Translations under genes and position numbers: made by a program
NCBI GenBank assembly: GCA_963707875.1
Contig: CAVPRU010000003.1
Coordinates: forward strand, 248,001 to 312,000
DNA from: SZUA-320 sp963707875
GTDB taxonomy: Bacteria > Gemmatimonadota > Gemmatimonadetes > Gemmatimonadales > GWC2-71-9
DNA: 64,000 nucleotides
Direction: 5' to 3'
Notes under the pieces: model-generated
What the model was told of the DNA's origin: nothing
What the model saw: only the letters and a program-made list of their open reading frames with translations
The model's database searches: none
Part shown: positions 1 through 9,200 of the stretch, piece by piece
Position numbering within the stretch: the stretch's first letter is position 1
Layout of the letters: each line of letters starts with the position of its first letter

Positions 1-1
1 C

Positions 2-937
2 AGCCCGGCGATCCGCCGTCTGGAGCAGGAGGCCCAGGGGGTGCTGGCGGCCTCGGCCCCGATCATGCTCGTCGGGGAGACCGGCACCGGCAAGGGGGTT
101 CTGGCCCGCTGGCTGCACCAGCAGGGACAGCGGGCCGCCGAGGCGCTGGTGGAGTTTCACTGCGCCTCAGTCACCGGTGTTGACCTCCACCACGAACTGT
201 TCGGTCGGTCTTCCGACGAGGGGGCTGTCGGGCAGGGCACCCGGTCCGGGGTATTGGAGTCGGCCGACCGGGGGACGCTGGTGCTAGCCGACGTCGGGGA
301 CCTGGATGCCGGGGCCCAGGCCGCGCTGCTCCGGTTGGTCAGCGAGGGACGGTTCCGCCGGGCTGGCGAACAGCGGGACCGCAGAGTGGATGTCCAGCTG
401 ATCAGCACCGAACGCCGGGAAGCGAGCACCCTGATCCAGGAATCCGGCTTCCGCCAGGACCTGTTCTTCCGGCTGGGCGCGCTGACCCTGGCACTCCCCC
501 CGCTCCGTAACCGACCGGAGGACATCCCGGCTCTGGCGGGGGAGTTGCTCGGCCGGGTGGCAGCGGCGGCGGGTCAGCCCACCCCCAGTCTGTCGGAGGG
601 CGCCCTGAAGATCCTGACCCACCATGACTGGCCCGGGAATATCCGGGAGCTCCGGAACGTGCTTGAGCGGGCCCTGCTCTTCAGCGGTGGCCCCTCCGTC
701 ACGGAAGACCACCTCCCCCCCCTGGCCGCCCGTCGACCCCGGGCGCTCCCGGACTCGCTCGTGCCGGGCACGCTGGAAGCCACCCAGCGCCGGCAGATCG
801 AACTGGCCATGGTTCAGGCCAGAGGGCGAGTCGACCGGGCGGCGACCCTGCTTGGGATTCCCCGAAGCACCCTGTATCAGAAACTCAAGCGATACCAGAT
901 TCCGACCCGTCGCCAGTGGGTAGATGCCGTGCAGTAG
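2..937 (+). CDS. Sigma-54-activator-type AAA+ regulator with Fis-like HTH, 5' truncated by window edge
   Basis: The frame is open from base 2, so the gene starts outside the window; 311 residues are visible. It reads as the AAA+ and C-terminal DNA-binding part of an NtrC-family enhancer-binding protein. Walker A is clear (GETGTGKG), as are the late AAA+ motif WPGNIRELRNVLERAL and a C-terminal Fis-type helix-turn-helix (RAATLLGIPRSTLYQKLKRY). Two core motifs are not normal. Where family members have GAFTGA, the loop that contacts sigma-54, this protein has GAVGQG. The Walker B core LLLDE is replaced by LVLAD. A receiver or other sensor domain may lie upstream. It could be a DNA-binding regulator that no longer works through sigma-54, by analogy with TyrR-type relatives. 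The intact paralogue is at 3862-5247. Confidence 0.85.
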   Translation, partial: SPAIRRLEQEAQGVLAASAPIMLVGETGTGKGVLARWLHQQGQRAAEALVEFHCASVTGVDLHHELFGRSSDEGAVGQGTRSGVLESADRGTLVLADVGDLDAGAQAALLRLVSEGRFRRAGEQRDRRVDVQLISTERREASTLIQESGFRQDLFFRLGALTLALPPLRNRPEDIPALAGELLGRVAAAAGQPTPSLSEGALKILTHHDWPGNIRELRNVLERALLFSGGPSVTEDHLPPLAARRPRALPDSLVPGTLEATQRRQIELAMVQARGRVDRAATLLGIPRSTLYQKLKRYQIPTRRQWVDAVQ

Positions 938-1052
938 CAGGTGGGGCTTGGTCCAGAACCGGGGGAACATGGTATGATCCGATCACGGTGGCCCGGTCGC
1001 CGACCACCGTTCCGATCCACCCGGACGTCGAGCCACTACTTCAGCCGGCCCC

Positions 1053-1817
1053 ATGGCCTGGGACACAATGACCCCTCCGCCCGCGTGGTACAGCCAGAGC
1101 CGGCTGGAGGCCTTGATCATCGAAGCGAGCCGTTCCAGTGTCCATCGCGCCCTGGCGCGCGGCATGGGGCACGATATCCGGGGCCCCCTCCAGACCCTGA
1201 TGCTGGCCGGCCCAACCTCTGATACCTGGGGAACCGAGGCCGACATTCGCATGCTGCGCAGCGCTCTCGGCCACGCCACGGACCGTCTGAGTGAACTTGC
1301 GGACCTGGTTGGCGTTCTCTCCGTCGGCACCGAAGGTCCCGACTCGGGCCCGACATCCCTGTCTGACGTGCTGCCCCGCGTCATGGCGCTGAACCGACTC
1401 TACCGGGGTACCGCCTCGCCGGATCTGCTGGTGGGGCCCACCAAGGGACTACCGGCGGTGCACGGGCACTCCGGAGCCATCACCCTCGCTCTCCTCAACC
1501 TGATCTTGAATGCTCGCGATGCGGTACACCAGGTCCCCGACCCGCAAATCCGGGTGGAGTGCGAGGGAGAGCCCACCGGGGTCAGGATCTCGATCGTGGA
1601 CAATGGTGTCGGGGTGCCTGAGGCCGACCGTGAGCTGGTGTTCGAGCCGTTTTTCACCACCCGACCCGAACCGCACCTCGGTATGGGCCTGCCGGCCGCA
1701 CGCCTGCTGGTGGCCGGGTCCGGCGGGCGGGTAGTCCTGGAGCCGGTGGACGGGCCGGGGGCCCGCTTCGTCCTTCATCTCGAGTCCTGGCCCCCAGTGA
1801 CCGGCGGCCGAGCCTGA
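1053..1817 (+). CDS. Small soluble sensor histidine kinase (HisKA-like plus HATPase)
   Basis: A 254-residue kinase without a membrane segment or recognisable input domain. The H-box is MGHDIRGPLQ near residue 38. The ATPase domain shows an N-box (NLILNARDAV), G1 (DNGVGVP), F-box (FEPFFTTR) and G2 (LGMGLPAARLL). It would autophosphorylate and pass phosphate to a response regulator; the adjacent regulator genes are the obvious partners but the pairing is inference. It lies 115 bases after the partial activator on the same strand and converges with fliA. With no sensor domain of its own, it probably gets its signal from a partner protein or a cytoplasmic complex. Confidence 0.85.
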   Translation: MAWDTMTPPPAWYSQSRLEALIIEASRSSVHRALARGMGHDIRGPLQTLMLAGPTSDTWGTEADIRMLRSALGHATDRLSELADLVGVLSVGTEGPDSGPTSLSDVLPRVMALNRLYRGTASPDLLVGPTKGLPAVHGHSGAITLALLNLILNARDAVHQVPDPQIRVECEGEPTGVRISIVDNGVGVPEADRELVFEPFFTTRPEPHLGMGLPAARLLVAGSGGRVVLEPVDGPGARFVLHLESWPPVTGGRA

Positions 1818-1848
1818 TCCCTCCCAGCGACTGAGGGCCCTGGCGCGG

Positions 1849-2676
1849 TCAGGCCGTCCGGCGCACGGCCGGTATCGGCTCGTCGGCCAGGAGGCGTCGA
1901 CGGGGCGGCACCGGAAAGGCCTGCCGCAAGTCCATCGGGGTGACCATGCGTTGACGCAGGCGACGAATCGCCTGGGACCGGATCTGTGATACCCTAGACT
2001 CCGTCACGTGGAGGACCTCGGCGATCTGCTGCTGGTTCAACTCTTCGAAGTAGTACAGCGCGAGCACGGTGCGTTCCCGTTCTGGCAGACTTTCCAGCGA
2101 TTCCCGAACCTGGCCGGTGAGTTCCTGTTCGGTCACCGCGGCGTCGGGCAATTCCGCCTCGGGGTCGGACAGGGTGTCGGCGATCGGGCCCGGATGCTTC
2201 AGCCCCTCGCTCTCGAGCGAGACGGGAGCGTTCATCCGGGCGGCGGAGGACCAGCGCCAGTATGTCTGGAGATCGATGCCCATGGCATCAGCGACCTCAC
2301 CCGGCCTCACCGCCCGTCCATGCTCGGCCTCGAGTCGGGCGACGGTGGCGGAAATCTGCCGGTTGTGCGCCCGGACCGACCGGGGCCTCCAGTCCCGGCT
2401 GCGCAGCTCGTCGAGAATCGCGCCCCGCACCCGCCGACTGGCGAAAGTACTGAACGCCAGCCCGCGGGAAAGGTCGAAGCTGCCGAGGGCCTGGACCAGA
2501 CCGAGCGCCCCGGCACTGACGAGCTCGTCGACCTCGACCGCCGGGCCGACCCGGGAGGCGATCTCCCGGGCCAGGTGATGGACCAGGCCGAGGTGCTGCT
2601 CGAGCAGTTCGGCCCGGGCGGTCATGTCGTGCTCGACCCGGTAGCGGTGCCAGAGGTTATCGGTGTGGGTGCACAT
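1849..2676 (-). CDS. fliA: RNA polymerase sigma factor FliA (sigma-28)
   Basis: A 275-residue sigma-70-family factor of the FliA/WhiG class. Region 2 is at about residues 20-95, with the FDLSRGLAFSTFASRRVRGA stretch typical of sigma-28. Region 3 follows, and region 4 carries the HTH LNQQQIAEVLHVTESRVSQI at about residues 215-235. FliA directs late flagellar, chemotaxis and often c-di-GMP genes. The ATG has a strong Shine-Dalgarno (GAGGAG) just upstream. The gene starts 9 bases after the flhG stop, so the two are almost certainly one operon. The C-terminal tail of about 25 residues is Pro/Arg-rich and is not part of the conserved fold. FlgM would be the expected antagonist; see the small gene at 5613. 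Confidence 0.93.
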   Translation of the reverse strand: MCTHTDNLWHRYRVEHDMTARAELLEQHLGLVHHLAREIASRVGPAVEVDELVSAGALGLVQALGSFDLSRGLAFSTFASRRVRGAILDELRSRDWRPRSVRAHNRQISATVARLEAEHGRAVRPGEVADAMGIDLQTYWRWSSAARMNAPVSLESEGLKHPGPIADTLSDPEAELPDAAVTEQELTGQVRESLESLPERERTVLALYYFEELNQQQIAEVLHVTESRVSQIRSQAIRRLRQRMVTPMDLRQAFPVPPRRRLLADEPIPAVRRTA

Positions 2677-2685
2677 GAGTTCTCC

Positions 2686-3504
2686 TCAGGCCGCGGCGGG
2701 CACTGTGAGTTCGAGTCGCATCGCGGCCTGGTGAATGGCTGCTGCGGACGGAGCATCGGCCCGCAACTGCAGCAGTTGCCCGGCGGTCCGAACTGCCAGT
2801 CGGAGTTCGGGATCCTCCGGGATCGCGCCGAGGAACTGGAGCGCCTGACCCAGAAAGCGGTCGGCGGTGGTGGCCAGCTTGGTGAAGGCCTGCCTGCCTT
2901 CGGGGTCTCCAGTGACCCGGTTGACCAGCACCGCGATTGGCAGGGCGGGTACCTCGTGGGCAACGATCTTGATCAGGGCATAGGCGTCGGTCAGGGCGGT
3001 CGGCTCCGGGGTGGTCACCACCAGCAGCCGGGTGGACCGCATGGTCGCCGCCCGTACCACCCCCTCCAGGCCAGCCGGGGCGTCAATCACCACCAGATCG
3101 AAATGATCGAACAGACCGCTGAGCCGGTGATGCAGCCGGGCCCGATCGGTGGCGCCCAGTCCGTGGAGGCCCTCCGTGCCTGATTCGGCCGGCAGCAGCC
3201 AGAGTCGCTCGGCCACCTGGCGGAGCAACTCGGGGGGCTGGCACTCGCCCTCCAGAATCCGTTCAAGGCCCTCTCCCGCCGGCAGGCCGAGCAGCACGTG
3301 GAGATTGCCGAGGTTCTGGGTTCCATCGAGCAGCAGAACCCGGTAGCCCGCCCGGGCCATGTCGGCGGCCAGCAGGGCGGCGATGACCGACTTGCCCACC
3401 CCACCCTTGCCGCTGCCAACCACCAGAGTCGGGGTGCCGGCGGAACCCCGGAACCGGGGCTGGAAGGCCATCATGGCCCGGAGCAGCGCCGCCTGATCAC
3501 CCAT
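2686..3504 (-). CDS. flhG: FlhG/MinD-like P-loop ATPase
   Basis: A 272-residue ParA/MinD-superfamily ATPase. The deviant Walker A KGGVGKS is near residue 37. The switch region reads DGTQNLGN where MinD/FleN relatives have DADLGLAN, so the second Asp, important for hydrolysis, is Thr here. Walker B-like FDLVVIDAPAG is near residue 130. FlhG proteins limit flagellar number and act with FlhF and FliA. I chose ATG 3504; the frame stays open for another 300 bases upstream, but that part has Pro/Ser/Cys-rich noncoding character. It directly precedes fliA, the usual flhG-fliA order, but flhF is not present upstream as it often is. Confidence 0.85.
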   Translation of the reverse strand: MGDQAALLRAMMAFQPRFRGSAGTPTLVVGSGKGGVGKSVIAALLAADMARAGYRVLLLDGTQNLGNLHVLLGLPAGEGLERILEGECQPPELLRQVAERLWLLPAESGTEGLHGLGATDRARLHHRLSGLFDHFDLVVIDAPAGLEGVVRAATMRSTRLLVVTTPEPTALTDAYALIKIVAHEVPALPIAVLVNRVTGDPEGRQAFTKLATTADRFLGQALQFLGAIPEDPELRLAVRTAGQLLQLRADAPSAAAIHQAAMRLELTVPAAA

Positions 3505-3802
3505 GCCGCCGCGGCTTGTCGCTGAGTGCAGGCAGGATGGCTGGAGGGTCGCCAGGCTCTCGCCGCCGGTCCGGGGCACCAACCCCAAACGGGCGGTGGA
3601 AGGCGGATCCGGACACCCGCAGAGGTTTCGAGCCAATGATCCGCGTTCATGGATTCCATCCACCACGGGCAACTCCAGCAAGAGACTGGAGGGTGGAAAG
3701 GCAAGCGGCATACCGTGCTCGGAAAGGAGCCTGCCAAGAGCAGGTAACAGACTACAGGATAGGGAGTTAAGCCGTGTCGAGTGGGCAGCACTCTGACCCA
3801 CC
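3505..3802. other. Intergenic region upstream of flhG
   Basis: About 300 bases between the flhG start and the terminator of the NtrC-type regulator. No gene on either strand is convincing. The minus strand is open in the flhG frame but lacks family similarity. It presumably holds the promoter of flhG-fliA. A TTGGCAGG element about 3731-3738 (minus strand) vaguely resembles the -24 half of a sigma-54 promoter but has no GC at -12. Confidence 0.5.
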
Positions 3803-3838
3803 AAAAAGACGACGGCGGAAGATTGTTCCGCCGTCGTC
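3803..3838 (-). terminator. Rho-independent terminator of the NtrC-type regulator
   Basis: A perfect 13-bp stem (3808-3820 with 3826-3838) with a 5-base loop. Read on the minus strand it is followed at once by TTTTT (3807-3803). It lies 24 bases after the stop of the minus-strand response regulator, so it ends that transcript and insulates flhG-fliA from it. Confidence 0.93.
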
Positions 3839-3861
3839 CGGAGTTCCCTTCCTACCTCCGG

Positions 3862-5247
3862 TCAGGTCGGAGTTTCGGGGGATGGCTTGTTGAGTTTGTT
3901 GCGGAGGGTTCGTTCACTGATCCCGAGCAACTTGGCGGCCTTGGTCCGGTTGCCGCCGGTGGCGAGAAGGGCTCGGTCGATCGCCACCAGCTCCAGGTCA
4001 CCGAGATCGAAGGTCTCAGGCCCGTCGGACTCTCCCGCTGTGGGGGAGTCGCGGTCGTGGCTCAATCCCGCCACCGGCGGGGCGGAGGTGGCCGTCAGAA
4101 AGTCCCCGGCGGTGAGAGGCCGTCCCCCCGACAGAATCATGGCACGTTCCACCGCGTGGGCCAGCTCGCGCACATTGCCGGGCCAGGGAAACGCCCGCAG
4201 TTGAGCCACCACCTCGGGGGACACCGGGGACACCCCGGTGCCGAGCTGCTCTGCGAACAGACGGAGAAAGTGCTGGACCAGAATCGGAATGTCCTCCCCG
4301 CGTTCGCGCAGCGGTGGGGCCAGAATCGGCACCACGTTCAGCCGGTAGAACAGATCACTCCGGAACCTCCCCGCGGTGACCTCGGCATTGAGGTTCCGGT
4401 TGGTGGTCGCGATCAACCGGACGTCGACCTGGATCGCGGTCTGGCCTCCGACCCGCTCGAACTCCTGCTCCTGAATGACCCGGAGGAGCTTGGACTGCAG
4501 ATCGAGCCGCATCTCGGAGACTTCGTCGAGCAGCAGGGTGCCCCGATGGGCGCGTTCAAACGCCCCCTGGACTCGACCGGTGGCGCCGGTAAAGGCCCCC
4601 TTCTCGTGGCCGAAGAGTACGCTCTCGATCAACCCCTCCGGCATGGCCGCGCAGTTGACCGTGATGAACGGCCCCGACGAGCGCGGACTCAGGTCGTGGA
4701 TCGCCCGGGCAAACAGCTCCTTGCCGGTCCCCGACTCACCTTCCAGCAGCACGGTGGCCTTGGTCGGCGCGACCGTCTGAATGGTCTCCATCACCCGGCG
4801 GAGCGCCGCACTCTGGCCTACGATGGCCCGGCTCGCCTTGATAGTGTTCAACTCGGTCCGGATCTGCTCGTTCTCCCGACGGAGCCGGACGAACTCCAGG
4901 GCGTGGGACACGGCAATCTCCAGGCGTTCCGCGGTCACCGGCTTGGTGATGTAGTCGATCGCCCCGCTCCGAATGGAAATCACGGCGTGGTCGATGCTGG
5001 AATACGCGGTCATCATGATCACCGGGATCCGGTACCCTTCCACCTCCATCAAGCGAAGCAGGTCGAGTCCGGTCATCCGGGGCATCTGGTAGTCGGTGAT
5101 GATCAGGTCAACCATCGTGCGCTGGATGGTCTTCATGGCCTCCTCGCCACTCGAAACCAGGAGAGGCTCATGGCCGAGCGAAGCGAGAACATGCTCCAGG
5201 ACGACCCCGATGGAGGGTTCGTCGTCAACGCAGAGAATGGTGGCCAT
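3862..5247 (-). CDS. NtrC-family sigma-54-dependent response regulator
   Basis: A 461-residue three-domain activator. The receiver spans residues 1-115, with acidic pair DDE, phosphoacceptor D52 (LIITDYQMP) and the conserved Lys in YITKPV. The AAA+ domain is about 140-375, with Walker A GESGTGKE, an intact GAFTGA loop, Walker B GTLLLDEV and WPGNVRELAHAVERAM. The Fis-type HTH is at the C terminus (NRTKAAKLLGISERTLRNKL). It should activate sigma-54 promoters when phosphorylated. I chose ATG 5247 because the protein then begins directly with the receiver (MATILCVDDE); the upstream in-frame extension is not conserved in character. Its kinase is not identified; candidates are at 1053 and 6200. It is monocistronic as far as can be seen. 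Confidence 0.93.
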   Translation of the reverse strand: MATILCVDDEPSIGVVLEHVLASLGHEPLLVSSGEEAMKTIQRTMVDLIITDYQMPRMTGLDLLRLMEVEGYRIPVIMMTAYSSIDHAVISIRSGAIDYITKPVTAERLEIAVSHALEFVRLRRENEQIRTELNTIKASRAIVGQSAALRRVMETIQTVAPTKATVLLEGESGTGKELFARAIHDLSPRSSGPFITVNCAAMPEGLIESVLFGHEKGAFTGATGRVQGAFERAHRGTLLLDEVSEMRLDLQSKLLRVIQEQEFERVGGQTAIQVDVRLIATTNRNLNAEVTAGRFRSDLFYRLNVVPILAPPLRERGEDIPILVQHFLRLFAEQLGTGVSPVSPEVVAQLRAFPWPGNVRELAHAVERAMILSGGRPLTAGDFLTATSAPPVAGLSHDRDSPTAGESDGPETFDLGDLELVAIDRALLATGGNRTKAAKLLGISERTLRNKLNKPSPETPT

Positions 5248-5612
5248 GTGGGGCGAATTCGCTCCGTGGATCAGTTCTGCCAAATCTAGCCGATACCGGG
5301 AAAGCTGCCACCTGAATGGGACCACTGTCCCGATCTGAGAACCGCTCGGCAGGCCAGCGGAGCCCGTCTACTGCAGGGCGTAATGGTCCTCAAGTCTCCG
5401 GCCCCCGCCGACGATAGTACCAAGTGGTGGCGGCCCCGTCATGGCCGCGGGGAGGAGGGGTGGGGACGCATGGGGGGTATACCAGAACACGTGGTGGCCG
5501 AGACTATGGCGGGGCAGCCTCACGCGGGTATCGGATCAACCAGGTCCTCGCCCGGGGCGCGGGGAATCTGTCGGGCTGTCGCCAGGGGAGCGACCACACC
5601 AGGAGCGGTTAC
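5248..5612. other. Intergenic region between divergent regulator and FlgM-like gene
   Basis: A 365-base stretch with no supportable gene. The frame of the downstream small gene is open back to about 5424, but that extension is Gly/Arg-rich low-complexity sequence and the downstream GTG has a far better ribosome site. It should contain the promoters of the minus-strand regulator and the plus-strand small gene; I could not assign them. Confidence 0.5.
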
Positions 5613-5828
5613 GTGACGGTACCTGATCCGGAGGACGGCACCCGCCGCGGGGACGTCCGCTCCGATCGGCTGGCCCCCCGGGAGATCGTCCCGCATGGGG
5701 TCCTCGAGCCGGGGCGGTTGGAGGAATTCACGAGTCACATCGCGTCCGGCCGCTACAACCGGCCGGACGTCCTGGACCGGGTCGCCCGGCGGCTCCTGAG
5801 TGGTCTCCGGCCAAGGGCTGCGGCCTGA
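5613..5828 (+). CDS. Candidate FlgM-like anti-sigma-28 factor
   Basis: A 71-residue protein starting with GTG at 5613, preceded by a good Shine-Dalgarno AGGAG (5601-5605) with 7-base spacing. The second half, RLEEFTSHIASGRYN followed by a helix ending VARRLLSGL, matches the general FlgM C-terminal pattern: an R(V/L)E-x-hydrophobic helix, I-x-SG-x-Y, then a helix rich in Ala/Leu that binds sigma-28. The first 30 residues are charged and probably disordered, as in FlgM. fliA lies 3 kb away on the other strand. The family call rests on a short motif and size only. It could instead be an unrelated small regulator. Confidence 0.5.
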   Translation: MTVPDPEDGTRRGDVRSDRLAPREIVPHGVLEPGRLEEFTSHIASGRYNRPDVLDRVARRLLSGLRPRAAA

Positions 5829-5859
5829 CCCGGTCTCCTCCCCTGATCCCCGGGCACCA

Positions 5860-6207
5860 CTACCTGGTGGCTTCCCTGAAGCGCTCTGCCAGATCGGGAA
5901 GTCGGTCCACCACCACGAGGGCCCCGGCCAGATCCCCAGCCGCGGCCAGCCGTCGGATCGTGATTGCCGCGGCCTGAATCGCCTCGGCGCCCACATTTGC
6001 CGCCGCGCCGTTCAGGGTGTGGGCCGCCCGGTCCGCGGCCACGGAGTCTCCCTGCTCCACCGCCCATCGCACCGCCTCAATCAGCACTGGCAGGCCTTCA
6101 ACAAACAGGGCCGCAAGCTCCCGAGCCAGGTCTTCGTCGCCGCCGATCCGATCGACCAGCGCGGGACGGTCCCAGGAGGGCAGGTCGGCGGCGGACGTAT
6201 CAGGCAC
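5860..6207 (-). CDS. Histidine phosphotransfer (HPt) protein
   Basis: A 115-residue four-helix HPt protein. The phosphorylatable site is H63 in AAHTLNGAAANVGAE, followed by small residues as usual for HPt. It would carry phosphate from the second receiver of the hybrid kinase to a downstream response regulator. The GTG start overlaps the end of the hybrid kinase gene by 8 bases, so the two are translationally coupled and very likely one phosphorelay. It is the last gene of the minus-strand signalling operon (11286 to 5860). Confidence 0.88.
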   Translation of the reverse strand: MPDTSAADLPSWDRPALVDRIGGDEDLARELAALFVEGLPVLIEAVRWAVEQGDSVAADRAAHTLNGAAANVGAEAIQAAAITIRRLAAAGDLAGALVVVDRLPDLAERFREATR

Positions 6208-9200
6208 CGAGTGTCGATGCCGGCGCGGAGATAGTCAACCGGGGCGACACCGTCCGGGTGATGGCCTGGAGCAGGTCGGCCAGCCCGATCGGCTTGCTGA
6301 TATAGTCATCCATCCCGGCCTCAAGGCACCGTTCCCGGTCCCCGGACATGGCATTGGCGGTGATGGCAATGATCGGAACGGTGCGACCGGTTGCCTGCTC
6401 CCGCTCCCGGATCCGGGCCGTTGCCTGGAAGCCGTCCATCACCGGCATTTGAAGGTCCATCAGGACCAGATCAAAGTCCGCCTCAGCATGCAACCGTACG
6501 GCGGCCGCACCGGTATCCGCCAGAATCACCTGGCAGCCGAGTTTCTCGAGCAGTCGGGCCGCGACCACCTGGTTTACCCGGTTGTCCTCGACCAGCAGCA
6601 CTCTGAGCGGACGGTCGGGCTGGGGTGGCGGCGTGGCGCCCTTCCTACGGGGCGTCCTCCAGATGCCGGAGACCCGGACCGGGGCCTGGTTCACGATGGA
6701 GGCAATGCTCGCCACCACAGCGGGACCGAACGCCGGCTTGATCAGACATGAGACGACCCCATCGCCGCCGCGGCGGCGCGCTTCGCCATGGAGAGTCGAC
6801 GGAGTGAGCAACACCACCCGCCCCTGGAGACCGGGCTGCTGCAGCAGCGGGAGCAGGTCCTCGAAGCTCCGGTCGGCACTGATGACGGCGGCATCGAGTG
6901 GTCGTCCCGCCCGGGACTCCTCCACGATGGCCGCGGCCTCACCGGCCGATCCGGCCGGGACAGGAGCGATCCCCTCTGACTCAAGCAGTTCGCACAGGCT
7001 GGCCCGGGCCAGGACATCGGACTCCAGCACCAGCACGCGAATCCCGCGGACCTCACCGGAACCCGACTTGGTGGTGGTCTGGTCTTTCACCGGGAGCAGC
7101 GGGAGCCTGACGGTGAACACCGACCCTCGGCCCTCGCTGCTCGAGAGGGACAACTCGCCCCCCATGAGATCGACCAGCTGGCGAGTGATGGCGAGGCCAA
7201 GTCCGCTGCCGCTACGCGGGGTACCGGCATGCGACAGCTGATGGAATTCCGTGAAGAGCTGGCGCCGATGCTCTTCGGCGATCCCGATGCCGGTGTCCTC
7301 CACCACGAGCTCGATGCCGGGAGCCCCCTCGGACAGGGCCACCGCCCGGATCTCAACCAGAACCCGGCCCCGATCAGTGAACTTGATCGCGTTGCCGAGC
7401 AGGTTGGTGAGCACCTGCCGAACCCGGGCGCTGTCGCCACGAACGGTGTCCGGCACTCCGGGTCGCACCCGCAAGACGACCTGGAGCCCGCGCTCTTCGG
7501 CCCTGGGAGCCAGCAGGGTGGTCACCTCGTGGGCCAGCCGACCGAGGTCGAACGGCCCTTCATGGAGGGACAGCTTTCCGGCCTCTAGGCGGGAGAAGTC
7601 CAGGATGTCATTGATCAGGGTGAGCAGGGCGTCGGCCGATCGCAACGCCGTCTCGGCAAAGTTGCGCTGTTCAGGAGCCAGCTCCGTCTCGAGCAGCAGG
7701 GTGACCATCCCCATCACCCCGTTCATCGGGGTGCGGATCTCATGGCTCATCTTGGCCAGAAACTCCGCCTTGGCCCGCGACGCGTCCACCGCCTTAAGAC
7801 GGGCCGCCTCCAGGTCTTGAGCATAGCGCTCCAGGGCCGCTTCGGCCTCCTTCCGCTCGGACACGTCCCGGGCCACGCCAATCACCCCGACCACGGCCCC
7901 CTCGCGCACCAGGGGCGAGATCGTGATCTCCGCCACGAACGGCTCTGCGGACGTCGGCAGCAAACGGACCTCGAACCGGGGCGCCACCGCCTGCCGTCGG
8001 AGGACCAGGTCCAGAATCCGGCGGGCATCCGCCACATCCCGCGGATCAAGCAGTGGATCGAATGGCTGCCCCACCCAGTCCTTCGCCATCCGACCCATCC
8101 GGATCTGGAAGGCGGGATTGACCGACACCACTCGGCCCTCCACATCGAGAGTGAAGATGCCGTCCGGCGCGGAGTTGATCAGGGCCCGGTACCGCGCCTC
8201 GGATTCCCGGAGCGCGAGCCCGTCCTGCCGCTGCTCGGAAATATCCCGGAGGAAAATGCTGAAGGTGAGCCGGTTTCCGACTCGGATCGGGGACAGGGAG
8301 ATCTCAACGGGAAACAGGGTTCCGTCATGGCGCAGGGCCTGGGTCTCCATCCGCCGCCGCGGCAGTGCCGAGGAACCGGCCTTCCGGAACCCGCGGAACC
8401 AGCGCAAGTGGTCCGCCCGCTGGTCGGGGGGGATGATGATCTGCTCCAGCGGCCGGCCCAGTACCTCTCCCGCGGACCAGCCGAAGATGGTGACCGCGCA
8501 CTGGTTCCAGCCGGTGATCCGGCCGCCCACGTCGGTCGTGATCACCGCATCGAGGGCGCTGTCGATGATCGCCCGGGTCTGCTCCTCGCTCCGCTGGAGC
8601 GCCAGCTCCGCCTCTTTCCGGAGAGTCACGTCGCCGGCGACACCGTCCACCCGCTCGGGCCGTCCATCCACCCCTGGCACGACTCGAGCGCGGTCACGGA
8701 GCCAGGCCGTAGAGCCATCGGACCGGACGATCCGGTATTCCAGGTCGATCCCCCCGGCGGCCACGACCTCCTCCATGGCCTGCTGCACCCGCCTCCGGTC
8801 CCCCGGATGCACCATCTCGATCCAGGCCCGGGGATTCCGGACGAAGTCCTCAGGCGGTCGTCCGAAGATGCGCCCGACCGCGGGGTTGATGTAGCGGCGC
8901 TCATTCAGAGTCAGCGAGTGAGAATAGACGATGGCGTCGATCGAGCCGAGGACCGAATCGAGCAGGTCGCGGGTTTCCCGGAACTCCTCTCTTTCCCGAT
9001 GCCGCTGGGTGATGTCGATCATCACCCCCCGCAGTCGGGACACCCGGCCGTCCTGCCGGACCACCCGGACCTGGTCGCGCAACCGGACCGGGTGTCCGTC
9101 GGCGGTGAGGATCCGGTACTCCAGCAGGTGATCACGACCGGCATCCGTTTCGGTCCGCGCGAGCAGTTCGGTGGCCTCCCGATCGGCTGGATGGAGCCTC

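Noticed and set aside
3725..3745. Possible sigma-54 promoter upstream of flhG
   Set aside because: Only the -24-like TGGCAG half is present; the -12 GC is missing at the right spacing.
3781..5289. Long plus-strand open frame opposite the NtrC-type regulator
   Set aside because: It is the antisense shadow of a conserved gene in GC-rich DNA, has Gly/Arg/Gln-rich composition and no family motif.
5284..5297. GCCGATAC resembling a sigma-28 -10 box
   Set aside because: No TAAA-type -35 at the right distance, and the element is over 300 bases from the next plus-strand gene.
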